Below, piece by piece: positions 7,147 to 13,653 of a stretch of 13,653 nucleotides of DNA. A model generated the notes under the pieces. That model made no database searches and was not told where the DNA came from. It worked only from the letters and a program-made list of their open reading frames with translations. Position 1 is the stretch's first letter, and each line of letters starts with the position of its first letter. Location of the stretch: assembly GCA_964503615.1 (NCBI GenBank), contig CAZDBA010000129.1, positions 1 to 13,653 of the forward strand, read 5' to 3'. A program made the translations under genes and the position numbers. Source of the DNA: CAZDBA01 sp964503615. GTDB lineage: Bacteria > Planctomycetota > Planctomycetia > Pirellulales > Pirellulaceae.

Positions 7147-7179
7147 AAAAAAGGCTGCTGGACAAACGTCCAACAGCCT
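7147..7179 (-). terminator. Rho-independent terminator of the beta-propeller gene
   Basis: Read on the minus strand, AGGCTGTTGGAC pairs with GTCCAGCAGCCT around a GTTT loop. This is a 12-base-pair stem with one G-U pair, followed directly by six T (plus-strand A run 7147-7152). It lies 46 bases after the stop of the gene ending at 7225 and separates it from the esterase gene downstream. Confidence 0.9.
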
Positions 7180-7224
7180 CAAGTTTGGAATTTAATTTGA
7201 CTTTTTTAAGTCGGTTAAGTTGAA

Positions 7225-10071
7225 CTAAACACCACTGGCTCGAAGCAAATTGATGAAAGGACTAATGTCAGAGAAATTGACAGCGCCGTCCTGATTGATA
7301 TCGGCTTCGGGTGCGAATACACCAGAGGTTAGAGTCGCTATGAACGTCTGGATGTCCTGGAAATTAACGGTGCCATCCATATTGCAATCCCCCAGCAGGA
7401 GCCCGATTGGGGCGCCATTGCGAGTGAAAGTAACAATTCCTTGCGTATCAACTTCTGGAAGGAACCCAGTCGCTTGCTGAACCAAGCTCAAGCTATTGTC
7501 ATCGTTGATCGCATAGGCGCTGATCGCTCCGTTAAGCCCCTCAAGTTGGTAGAGGTACTTTCCGTCATCAGTAACATCCAGATCAATAAAGCCATCGGTT
7601 GTGCCGAATACTTCAGGTCCAGTTGTTCCACCGTTTGCGAAACCGGAAACACCCGAGGCGGCAATCTGTTCCTGTAGGCTTACTGTACCATTGCTCTGCA
7701 ACTCAAATCGGCTGATCGATGCGTTGATTGCATTGGATACGTAGAAAGTTGTTCCATCGTTGCCAAAGTCAATCCAGCAAGCAGTCAACTGGTTACCTGC
7801 ATCAAATGGACTTCCTAGCGGATCGCCCAAGGCAAAGTCGTCTTCTGTGTTAACCAAAGAACCATCACCCAACAACTCGTAAACAGATACAGAACCGGCC
7901 TGAAGAGCCGGAAGTGCAGGAGGTGCACCGGCTGAATTGAATTCGCGCGCTTCTGTAACGACTACAAATTCTCGTCCTCCAATAATTGCGGTGTCAAAGT
8001 CAATAGCACTGGCCAAGTTACGCCCATCACTATTGCCAACTTGAGTACCCGTTGCAGAACCAACCATTCCTGAGATCGCTCCGTTGTTTTCAACATTCAG
8101 AACAACAACAGAATTTTCTGACTCTGGACCCGGTAGGGCAGCAGAACCTGCAGTGATCGAAGTTACGATCAACCTCGATCCGTCCGCCGAAAATCCAAGG
8201 TCGGCAGGGCGGTTGTCCAAATCAAAAGTGGATCCAGCAATCGGAGTCAGGATTCCATTGGCGTTGATGGTAAATCCAGTAACGTTACCTTCGTCATTGG
8301 GCTCACCGCGAGGAATAGCCGGGTTGCCAAGTGCAAAGCCATCACGGTCAATATTTGATACAAACAAACGACCGTTGCTGTAAGCCAAACTGTTGGGGCC
8401 CACTCCGCCCGAATCGATCGTGCTAACGAGTGTCAAGCTAAAATCTTCTTCGATTATAAAAGACGAAATCGTATCGCTACCTGCGTTAACGCAAACCAGA
8501 CACTCATCCTCAGTCACAATGATGGAATCGGCCGAGATCAGAGGATCAAGACCTTCACCACCATCAAACTCAGTCGAGCCTGTTCCGCCAGTTGCAAAGT
8601 TACCAACATGGGCGAGTTGGCCACCAGGATTGATACCAAAAGCAACAACCTCGTTTGACAACAATCCGTTGGTCATCGTGTAGACAGCTCCTTCAACAGG
8701 AGGACCTGAAACAGCTACGAGCCCTTGGGTATCGATCTCAGGAAGGTAACCGGCTAAATCCTGGATCAGTGTTAAAGAGCCACCTTCGATAGCATAAACA
8801 CTGATCTCTCCGCTGAGACCTTCCAGTTGATAGAGGTAACGTCCATCAGCAGAAACGTCCAAGTCGATAAAGCCATCGGTTGTTCCGAAAACTTCAGGAC
8901 CCGTTGTACCACCTGTAGAAAATCCAGAAACTCCTTCAGCAGCTGTGGCGTTCAGCAGGTTCAATCCACCATCTGGAGTAAGGTATAGACTGCTCACTGT
9001 TGCGTTGATCGCGTTGCTTGCAAAAAAGGTTTGCCCGTCAGGAGCAAAGTCAATCCAGCAAGTCGTTAGTTGATTGGTTGGATCAAATGGACCGCCGGCA
9101 GGATTGCCAATTGCGAAATCAGATTCTGTTTCAACAAGACTCCCGTCTGCCAGCAACTCGTATACGGAAACAGAACCGGCTTGTAGCGCGGGCAGTGCTG
9201 GTGGAGCACCCTCTGAATTGAATTCACGAGCTTCTGTCACTACGACAAATTCACGTCCATCGACAACGGTTGTGTCGAAGTCGATCGCACTGGCCAAGTT
9301 TCGTCCGGTGGGGTTCCCAACGACGGTACCCGTTGCTGAGCCTACCATTCCTCCAACTGAACCATCGGCATTTACTTCGTAAACAGCGACTGAATTGGCA
9401 GCATTGGGGCCTGGCAAAGCAGCTGAGCCAGCAGTGATTGAAGTCACAATCAATCTGGTGCCATCTGCAGAAAAACCAACGTCTGCAGGGCGGTTATCCA
9501 AATTAATGGTTGAGTCAGCGAGGGGAGTCAGAATGCCCAATTCATTCATGCTGAATCCGGTGATGTTACCCTCGTCATTCGGTTCGCCTCGAGGAGTGGA
9601 GGGGTCACCCAGTGCGAAACCATCACGGTCGATGTTAGAGACGAACAGTCGGCCATTGCTGTAGGCCAAGCTGTTAGGACCGACACCACCACTGGAAATC
9701 GTCGAGACTTTGGTCAGTGAAAAGTCCGATTCGATCTGGAAAGAAGTAATCGTATCACTGCCTGCGTTAACCGTGACAAGAAACTGTTCATTTAGAACTG
9801 CGATTAAAGAATCAGCAGAAATGAGGGGATCCAGGCCTTCTCCACCATCAAATTCGGTGGAACCAAGCCCACCCGTGGCGTAGTCGCCGATATGGAACAA
9901 GGTACCATTAAGATTACGACCAAAGGCGGCTACTTCATTTCCATCCAAGGCATTGGTTTGTACATAAACGGCTCCCTGAGGGACTTGAGCTTGCACAGTG
10001 TCAATAGCGGTAAGTGTTGATAGGCAGGTAGACAAGCCGAACAGAAAACGGCTCCAATTTTGAAACTTCAT
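7225..10071 (-). CDS. Exported protein with two tandem lactonase-like beta-propeller units and a dockerin-like tail
   Basis: The 948-residue product starts with a signal peptide (MKFQNWSRFLFGLSTCLSTL, then TAIDTVQA, cut near 28). Two homologous units follow, residues 33-460 and 461-882, exactly 428 residues apart. Each opens GAVY..TN, contains GSTEFDGGEGLDPLISADS, VGPNSLAYSNGRLFVSNIDR and FIDLDV..DG.YLYQLEGL, and closes LPE.DTQG. The repeating FSADG/YVSNA-like strands suggest a YncE/lactonase-like beta-propeller, but no catalytic site is evident. Residues 894-948 carry two dockerin-like loops, GDCNMDGTVNFQDI and DINQDGAVNFSDI, separated by 17 residues. In planctomycetes such tails are common on secreted proteins; cohesin partners are unproven. 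The frame is open up to an ATG at 10257, but I choose 10071: it has GGAG five bases upstream, gives the signal peptide, and lies downstream of a good promoter inside the longer frame. Confidence 0.88.
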   Translation of the reverse strand: MKFQNWSRFLFGLSTCLSTLTAIDTVQAQVPQGAVYVQTNALDGNEVAAFGRNLNGTLFHIGDYATGGLGSTEFDGGEGLDPLISADSLIAVLNEQFLVTVNAGSDTITSFQIESDFSLTKVSTISSGGVGPNSLAYSNGRLFVSNIDRDGFALGDPSTPRGEPNDEGNITGFSMNELGILTPLADSTINLDNRPADVGFSADGTRLIVTSITAGSAALPGPNAANSVAVYEVNADGSVGGMVGSATGTVVGNPTGRNLASAIDFDTTVVDGREFVVVTEAREFNSEGAPPALPALQAGSVSVYELLADGSLVETESDFAIGNPAGGPFDPTNQLTTCWIDFAPDGQTFFASNAINATVSSLYLTPDGGLNLLNATAAEGVSGFSTGGTTGPEVFGTTDGFIDLDVSADGRYLYQLEGLSGEISVYAIEGGSLTLIQDLAGYLPEIDTQGLVAVSGPPVEGAVYTMTNGLLSNEVVAFGINPGGQLAHVGNFATGGTGSTEFDGGEGLDPLISADSIIVTEDECLVCVNAGSDTISSFIIEEDFSLTLVSTIDSGGVGPNSLAYSNGRLFVSNIDRDGFALGNPAIPRGEPNDEGNVTGFTINANGILTPIAGSTFDLDNRPADLGFSADGSRLIVTSITAGSAALPGPESENSVVVLNVENNGAISGMVGSATGTQVGNSDGRNLASAIDFDTAIIGGREFVVVTEAREFNSAGAPPALPALQAGSVSVYELLGDGSLVNTEDDFALGDPLGSPFDAGNQLTACWIDFGNDGTTFYVSNAINASISRFELQSNGTVSLQEQIAASGVSGFANGGTTGPEVFGTTDGFIDLDVTDDGKYLYQLEGLNGAISAYAINDDNSLSLVQQATGFLPEVDTQGIVTFTRNGAPIGLLLGDCNMDGTVNFQDIQTFIATLTSGVFAPEADINQDGAVNFSDISPFINLLRASGV
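7426..9975 (-). repeat. Long tandem duplication inside the beta-propeller gene
   Basis: Unit 1 spans 9975-8692 (1284 bases) and unit 2 spans 8691-7426 (1266 bases). Many stretches match at base level, for example the plus-strand string AAAGCCATCGGTTGT at both about 7590 and 8870. Other stretches have diverged at codon third positions, so the duplication is not brand new. Confidence 0.85.
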
Positions 10072-10222
10072 TCTTTCTCCATGTTGAAAAACATCCAAGT
10101 TGCGATTTGAACTTCTATGACAGACAGCGGTCCATCGCTTAAAGCTTGAATTGATTCCAACATGATGATGAATTGCTTTTATCATTACCGAGAATCTGAA
10201 TTTATTTTGATAATTGTGAACG

Positions 10223-10252
10223 ATAATAATTTTGAAGATGCGAGTGTGTAAA
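10223..10252 (-). promoter_or_regulatory. Candidate promoter of the beta-propeller gene
   Basis: On the minus strand TTTACA (10252-10247) and TATTAT (10228-10223) are 18 bases apart, each matching the sigma70 consensus at five of six positions. The transcript would begin near 10216 and have a leader of about 145 bases before the start at 10071. The promoter overlaps the first codons of the longer open frame, which argues against the upstream start. Confidence 0.42.
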
Positions 10253-10530
10253 TGCATACTGCTTTTTAATCACTGTGCTATCGTGTGTGCGCGGTTTGGT
10301 ATAAAACTGATTTATTATTTTGAACAAACCAATTGCAATGAGAGCAAATGAACATCCAGTCATTCCCAAGATTTAAAATTGAGCTGCACTTGGATTGCCG
10401 CTTGGATGCAAATGTTAAGAATTGAAGAAATTTGACCGCAAGCCATATAGCCACGGTATGAAGAGAACAGTTCGTGCTACATTGCTTTGAAAATGAGATC
10501 CAATGTGGGATCCGTGCAGACCTCGATGCG

Positions 10531-10662
10531 AGCCCTTCCCCTGGAAAGGAAGGCTGTTGTTAAGATAGGTAATTAATTGCGAGCAAGGTTGTAAGTAGCA
10601 ACTGAGTCACAGAGGTGTGGCTAAGCGTCCTTAAACGATGCGAAGGTTTTTCCTTCATTTTT
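10531..10662 (+). ncRNA. Possible structured RNA or leader with terminal hairpin
   Basis: Four stems follow one another on the plus strand. AGCCCTTCC pairs with GGAAGGCT (10531-10555, one bulge). GGTTG pairs with CAACT (10587-10603, one G-U). AGTCACA pairs with TGTGGCT around GAGG (10605-10622, one G-U). GAAGG pairs with CCTTC (10642-10656) and is followed by A and five T (10658-10662), like a terminator. I do not recognise a known riboswitch or RNA family. It could be a free small RNA or an attenuating leader for the gene at 10778; chance folding is possible. Confidence 0.25.
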
Positions 10663-10777
10663 GGCATGCAAATACTGCTTTTCCTGCGTGTCGTTTGTGC
10701 CGTATAACATACTGTCTGCTTGGGAAGCAGATTCGGATCTATCCTCAGCAAGCCATCGACTGAGTTCCTAAGTTTTT

Positions 10778-11095
10778 ATGAAGCAGTTTGTTAGCAATTT
10801 TTGGTATCTAGCTACCCTATTGTGCTTTGCCGCAATATTGTGCTCTTTCGTTGCATCAGCTGGCAACCATCGTTGTACCGAAGAAAGCTCAAACGAGTTG
10901 GTTGAAGTCGAAGAATGCGAAGCCCTTCGCGAAGATGATGAACGAGTAAGTTCGCGAAAAGACCAACCTCAATCGCTTTGCCAGCCGACATTCCTGTCTT
11001 TAAACGGTTGGGTTCGCCCCCAAATCTTGCGGCTGTCTAAACCCACGACTGACCGTCTGAACCACAACGGTATCGGCGGTTATCTGCTCACCTAA
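10778..11095 (+). CDS. Small exported hypothetical protein
   Basis: This 105-residue product is not recognised. It begins with a typical signal peptide or single membrane segment (MKQFVSNFWYLATLLCFAAI, then LCSFVASAG, cut near 28). An acidic stretch with two cysteines (HRCTEESSNELVEVEECEAL) follows. The basic C-terminal half contains LNGWVRPQILRLSKPTTDRL and ends NHNGIGGYLLT. No catalytic motif is visible. There is no clear Shine-Dalgarno site before the ATG. The signal-peptide-like start and the gap around it make it more likely real than chance. It lies 228 bases upstream of the SulP gene on the same strand, but a separate promoter candidate before SulP suggests they need not be one operon. 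Confidence 0.58.
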   Translation: MKQFVSNFWYLATLLCFAAILCSFVASAGNHRCTEESSNELVEVEECEALREDDERVSSRKDQPQSLCQPTFLSLNGWVRPQILRLSKPTTDRLNHNGIGGYLLT

Positions 11096-11117
11096 AAAAG
11101 TAAGGCTTATCCTGCGA

Positions 11118-11139
11118 GCGTCATTTGCAAATAGGACGC
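11118..11139. promoter_or_regulatory. Dyad GCGTC-ATTTGCAAAT-AG-GACGC
   Basis: The arms GCGTC (11118-11122) and GACGC (11135-11139) enclose the perfect palindrome ATTTGCAAAT (11123-11132). It lies just past the small gene and about 145 bases before the SulP promoter candidate. It could be an operator or a weak hairpin; there is no T run, so a terminator is unlikely. Confidence 0.25.
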
Positions 11140-11258
11140 AACGAACCGGTATCTGTGATTTCAAGGGTACCCAACAATGAGCGAAGCCAAAACGACAGAA
11201 ACCGCCCTCAAAGTAAATGGGTTTTTAACGTTTTCGAGAAGAGTTTTAGCTTCGGTTG

Positions 11259-11288
11259 TTGTTTTTCTGATGAGAACTTCGGTATAAA
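11259..11288 (+). promoter_or_regulatory. Candidate promoter of the SulP transporter gene
   Basis: TTGTTT (11259-11264) and TATAAA (11283-11288) are 18 bases apart. The predicted start near 11295 would leave a leader of about 30 bases before the ATG at 11324. The -10 box is good and the -35 box weak. Confidence 0.35.
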
Positions 11289-11323
11289 AAGATCAACGAA
11301 AATAATAACGAATAGGCATAACG

Positions 11324-13321
11324 ATGCAAAAAAGTGGCCCTCTTAACATGATCAGCGAGATCAAGCACTGGAAAACGGACGTTCCTTCAGGCTTGGTGGT
11401 ATTCCTTGTCGCAATTCCCTTGTGTTTGGGAATTGCATTGGCGTCAGGTTCTTCCGCGATGTCCGGCATTATTGCAGGTATCGTTGGTGGTTTAGTGGTA
11501 ACGCTGTTTAGTAACTCCTCACTTGGAGTAAGTGGACCGGCTGCCGGTCTGGTCGCAATCGTTGCCCCCGCAATTGCTCAACTTGGTTTTCAAAACTTCC
11601 TGCTGGCGGTTGTGCTCGCAGGTGTGATTCAATTTATGCTTGGTGTCTTTAAGGCCGGAACGATCGGATACTATTTCCCGACGTCGGTCATCAAAGGCAT
11701 GCTTGCGGCAATTGGTTTGATTATTATTCTCAAGCAAATCCCGCATTCGGTTGGCTATGACAAAGATTACGAAGGCGACATGGCCTTCAATCAAGCTGAC
11801 GGGCAAAACACGTTTACTGAGATTTACCACGCGTTTTTGAATCCTTCCACGGGGCCGGTAATCGTCACACTGGTTTGTCTGGCCATCTTGATCCTGTGGC
11901 AGACTAAAGTTATTTCCAAGTTCGGATGGAGCAAGATCATCCAAGGGCCATTGGTCGCAGTCGTTGCTGGAATTTTGCTCAATCTTGCGTTTAGCCCTAC
12001 TTCAATGAAAATCTCAAAGGACCATCTGGTAAACCTGAATCCGGAAGTCAAAGAGGAACACGCTGAAGGAGAGCAGGCTGAAGCCGCAGAAGATGATCAG
12101 ACGGAAATCGCTGGCTTCAAGTTTTTCTTACCTCACTTCGAACCTTCCAAAATTAAATCGGGCGAAATGCAGATCGGTCATGGTTCACATGGCGGAGGTG
12201 GCGCCACCGATGCTGCGGCTGCAATCGAAGATGCAACTACGAAACTGAAGGAGTTTGGCAAAAAGCTGGACAAACTGACTGACGAATCAATTGCGTCCAG
12301 TCTTAAGCCGGCGATTGTTGGTTTGCAAGAGTCGTTAGCCTCATCTGGAACTGCTGTCGATTCAACCGGAGCGAAACTCAAAGAACTAGAATCGGCTGTT
12401 GAAAAGGTCTCCGACCGCGAGATCGTTGATGGGATGAAAAAATCTCTCGTCGGAATCAGTGAGATTATCAAAACGGACAAAGCTGAAGCTTCGATTTCTC
12501 CACTCCGCGCGGGAACCATGATTTTCATCACCGCTCTGACGCTTGCGATCGTTGCCAGTCTTGAATCATTACTTTGTGCCGAGGCGACTGACAAGCTTGA
12601 TCCACAGCGACGTCAGACCGATTTGAATCAGGAGTTGCGGGCTCAAGGTATCGGGAACGTTGTTTCCGGGATGATTGGTGGATTGCCCGTCACGCAGGTG
12701 ATCGTTCGGAGTTCGACCAACATTCAATCGGGAGCCCAATCCCGATTCGCAGCGTTCGTCCATGGTATTTTCCTGATCGGGTGTGTGATTTTGATTCCTT
12801 TTATCCTGAATCTCATTCCACTGGCAAGTTTGGCCGCGATTCTTTTCGTCGTTGGCTACAAACTGGCTCATCCATCAAAGTTTAAAACGATGTACAGCCA
12901 AGGTTGGACTCAATTTTTGCCTTTCATCATTACCATCGTTGCCATTCTCGCTACTGATTTGTTGATTGGTATCGGTATTGGCTTGGTCGCATCACTCTGC
13001 TTCATCTTGAGTAGCAGCTATTTCAAGTCGTTCTGGATGAGTGAGTCAGAGGCCAATGGCAAGAAAGTCCACAAGATGATGTTGGCGGAAAGAGTGTTCT
13101 TTATCAATAAAGCAAAAATTCAGTCCGCACTTCAAGAGCTTGAATCGGGTGACAAGATCGTCATCGACAACTCAAACACAGTCCACATGGACCAAGACGT
13201 GCTTGATGTATTCAGTGACTTTGAAACTCATGCTGAATTTGACAAAATCGAAGTCGAATGGGCCCGACCTTTAACGGGTGAAAAACGCCCCGATCCAGTT
13301 CGAGTTCAGAACGAGGGCTAA
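11324..13321 (+). CDS. SulP/SLC26-family anion transporter with helical insert and short STAS-like tail
   Basis: The 665-residue inner-membrane protein is a SulP permease, probably moving sulfate, bicarbonate or a related anion. Diagnostic segments are PSGLVVFLVAIPLCLGIALA (21-40), GVSGPAAGLVAIVAPAIAQL (68-87), FPTSVIKGMLAAIGLIIILK (118-137), ASLESLLCAEATDKLDP (411-427), QGIGNVVSGMIGGLPVTQVI (441-460) and VRSSTNIQSGA (461-471). Residues 588-648 resemble a short STAS domain (VFFINKAKI, KIVIDNSNTVHMDQDVL). Between the segment ending near 224 and the one starting near 394 lies an unusually long loop. It has an acidic stretch (241-262), a Gly/His patch (285-293) and two copies of a helical repeat (300-338 and 344-382). 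By SLC26 topology this loop would face the periplasm. The start at 11324 lacks a strong Shine-Dalgarno site; an alternative ATG is at 11348. Some bacterial relatives work with carbonic anhydrase, but none is in the window, so the substrate stays open. Confidence 0.92.
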   Translation: MQKSGPLNMISEIKHWKTDVPSGLVVFLVAIPLCLGIALASGSSAMSGIIAGIVGGLVVTLFSNSSLGVSGPAAGLVAIVAPAIAQLGFQNFLLAVVLAGVIQFMLGVFKAGTIGYYFPTSVIKGMLAAIGLIIILKQIPHSVGYDKDYEGDMAFNQADGQNTFTEIYHAFLNPSTGPVIVTLVCLAILILWQTKVISKFGWSKIIQGPLVAVVAGILLNLAFSPTSMKISKDHLVNLNPEVKEEHAEGEQAEAAEDDQTEIAGFKFFLPHFEPSKIKSGEMQIGHGSHGGGGATDAAAAIEDATTKLKEFGKKLDKLTDESIASSLKPAIVGLQESLASSGTAVDSTGAKLKELESAVEKVSDREIVDGMKKSLVGISEIIKTDKAEASISPLRAGTMIFITALTLAIVASLESLLCAEATDKLDPQRRQTDLNQELRAQGIGNVVSGMIGGLPVTQVIVRSSTNIQSGAQSRFAAFVHGIFLIGCVILIPFILNLIPLASLAAILFVVGYKLAHPSKFKTMYSQGWTQFLPFIITIVAILATDLLIGIGIGLVASLCFILSSSYFKSFWMSESEANGKKVHKMMLAERVFFINKAKIQSALQELESGDKIVIDNSNTVHMDQDVLDVFSDFETHAEFDKIEVEWARPLTGEKRPDPVRVQNEG

Positions 13322-13339
13322 GAGTTTCGCATGCCAACA

Positions 13340-13367
13340 CTGAGTTGGGCAATTCTGCCCAGCTCAG
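13340..13367 (+). terminator. Hairpin after the SulP gene, probable terminator
   Basis: CTGAGTTGGGCA pairs with TGCCCAGCTCAG around ATTC, a 12-base-pair stem with one T-G pair, starting 18 bases after the SulP stop. The following GTTTGGTTT is only a weak T tract, so termination is likely but not certain. Confidence 0.5.
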
Positions 13368-13556
13368 GTTTGGTTTCCGCCTAAACACCTTGCCACCCAA
13401 CCATTCGTAGCTGAAACACTCAACGGCAAATCGGGCAAGGGTTTGTTGCTAAAGCAAGAGTTTTAAACGGGCAGCGATGCATAGAAGTCCTTCGTTCACT
13501 CTGACCGTCGCCAATGGTATAACGCAGCGTCGACGGCTGTAGCGGCCGAAAGCCAG

Positions 13557-13653
13557 TTATTCAAGTGCTCTGTTAATGGCCTTAATAACCGACTTGCTCT
13601 CTGCCTGATCGCGAATCTGATGAATCAATCCGAGTGCTTCTTTACTGCCTATT
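13557..13653 (-). CDS. C-terminal fragment of an unidentified protein
   Basis: On the minus strand the frame entering at the right edge reads IGSKEALGLIHQIRDQAESK then SVIKAINRALE, ending at TAA (13557-13559). The mix of residues looks like a real amphipathic helical C-terminus. Thirty-one residues are too few to name a family. It converges with the SulP gene, and the 235 bases between them hold only the hairpin at 13340-13367. The rest of the gene lies outside the window. Confidence 0.55.
   Translation of the reverse strand, partial: IGSKEALGLIHQIRDQAESKSVIKAINRALE

Larger units (their letters stand above)
10072..10777. other. Gene-poor, AT-rich intergenic region
   Basis: Between the divergent propeller gene and the small gene at 10778 I see no convincing coding sequence. 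Bases 10072-10260 are the probable leader and promoter of the propeller gene. Bases 10261-10520 show nothing I can name beyond a weak TTGACC (10432) and TATGAA (10457) pair with a long 19-base gap. Bases 10531-10662 carry a series of stem-loops listed separately. Near 10703-10730 a TATAAC box is followed by the dyad CTGCTT-GGG-AAGCAG (10716-10730), a possible start region for the small gene. Confidence 0.5.

Noticed and set aside
7426..9975. CRISPR or short tandem repeat array
   Set aside because: The repetition comes from two large coding units of 428 codons, not short spaced repeats. No CRISPR array was seen anywhere in the window.
10072..10257. N-terminal extension of the propeller gene to the ATG at 10257
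   Set aside because: It would place 62 unlike residues before a good signal peptide, and it overlaps a good promoter. The ATG at 10071 has a GGAG ribosome site.
10560..10751. 63-codon minus-strand frame in the gene-poor region
   Set aside because: No ribosome site, no recognisable domain, and it overlaps the stem-loops. Its hydrophobic residues are at the C-terminus only.
1..13653. tRNA or rRNA genes
   Set aside because: Reading both strands by eye, I saw no cloverleaf with a GGTTCGAATCC-type arm and no rRNA signature. A tRNA scan would settle it.

Overview
The window looks like chromosomal DNA from a planctomycete, probably a Pirellulaceae-type organism. The evidence is a large secreted protein ending in the GDCNxDGxVNFxDI dockerin-like tail common in that phylum, a decayed second copy of that tail, exported tandem-domain esterases, and several genes without clear Shine-Dalgarno sites. 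The assignment is from protein style only; there is no rRNA or marker gene here.

Layout. Positions 1-101 (minus) hold a broken piece of a reverse transcriptase with its YADD active site, running off the left edge. It abuts comM/yifB (198-1733, minus), which lies 11 bases after a WYL-domain regulator (1745-2779, minus); these two look like an operon with a plausible sigma70-type promoter at 2861-2889. Divergently, a queC-family gene (3082-3876) and nfo/endonuclease IV (3932-4789) run on the plus strand. The 337-base gap after nfo holds a frameshifted dockerin fossil, a terminator hairpin and a 75-base inverted repeat. Next on the minus strand come an exported esterase with two complete alpha/beta-hydrolase domains (5127-7013), a strong terminator, and an exported protein made of two tandem beta-propeller units plus a dockerin-like tail (7225-10071). 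A roughly 700-base gene-poor stretch (10072-10777) contains a promoter for the propeller gene and a series of stem-loops. On the plus strand follow a small exported hypothetical protein (10778-11095) and a SulP-family anion transporter with an unusual helical insert (11324-13321). The last 97 bases are the C-terminus of an unidentified minus-strand gene.

How the genes may work together. The left half is mostly nucleic-acid handling: a DNA branch-migration ATPase, a WYL regulator, a deazapurine-synthase relative and an AP endonuclease. The right half is envelope and export: polysaccharide-type esterases, a dockerin-tagged propeller and an anion transporter. I see no complete new defence or mobile system. 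The most unusual items are the QueC homologue whose zinc-site cysteines are replaced, the repeat-containing insert inside the SulP transporter, the fossil dockerin, and the stem-loop-rich region at 10531-10662.
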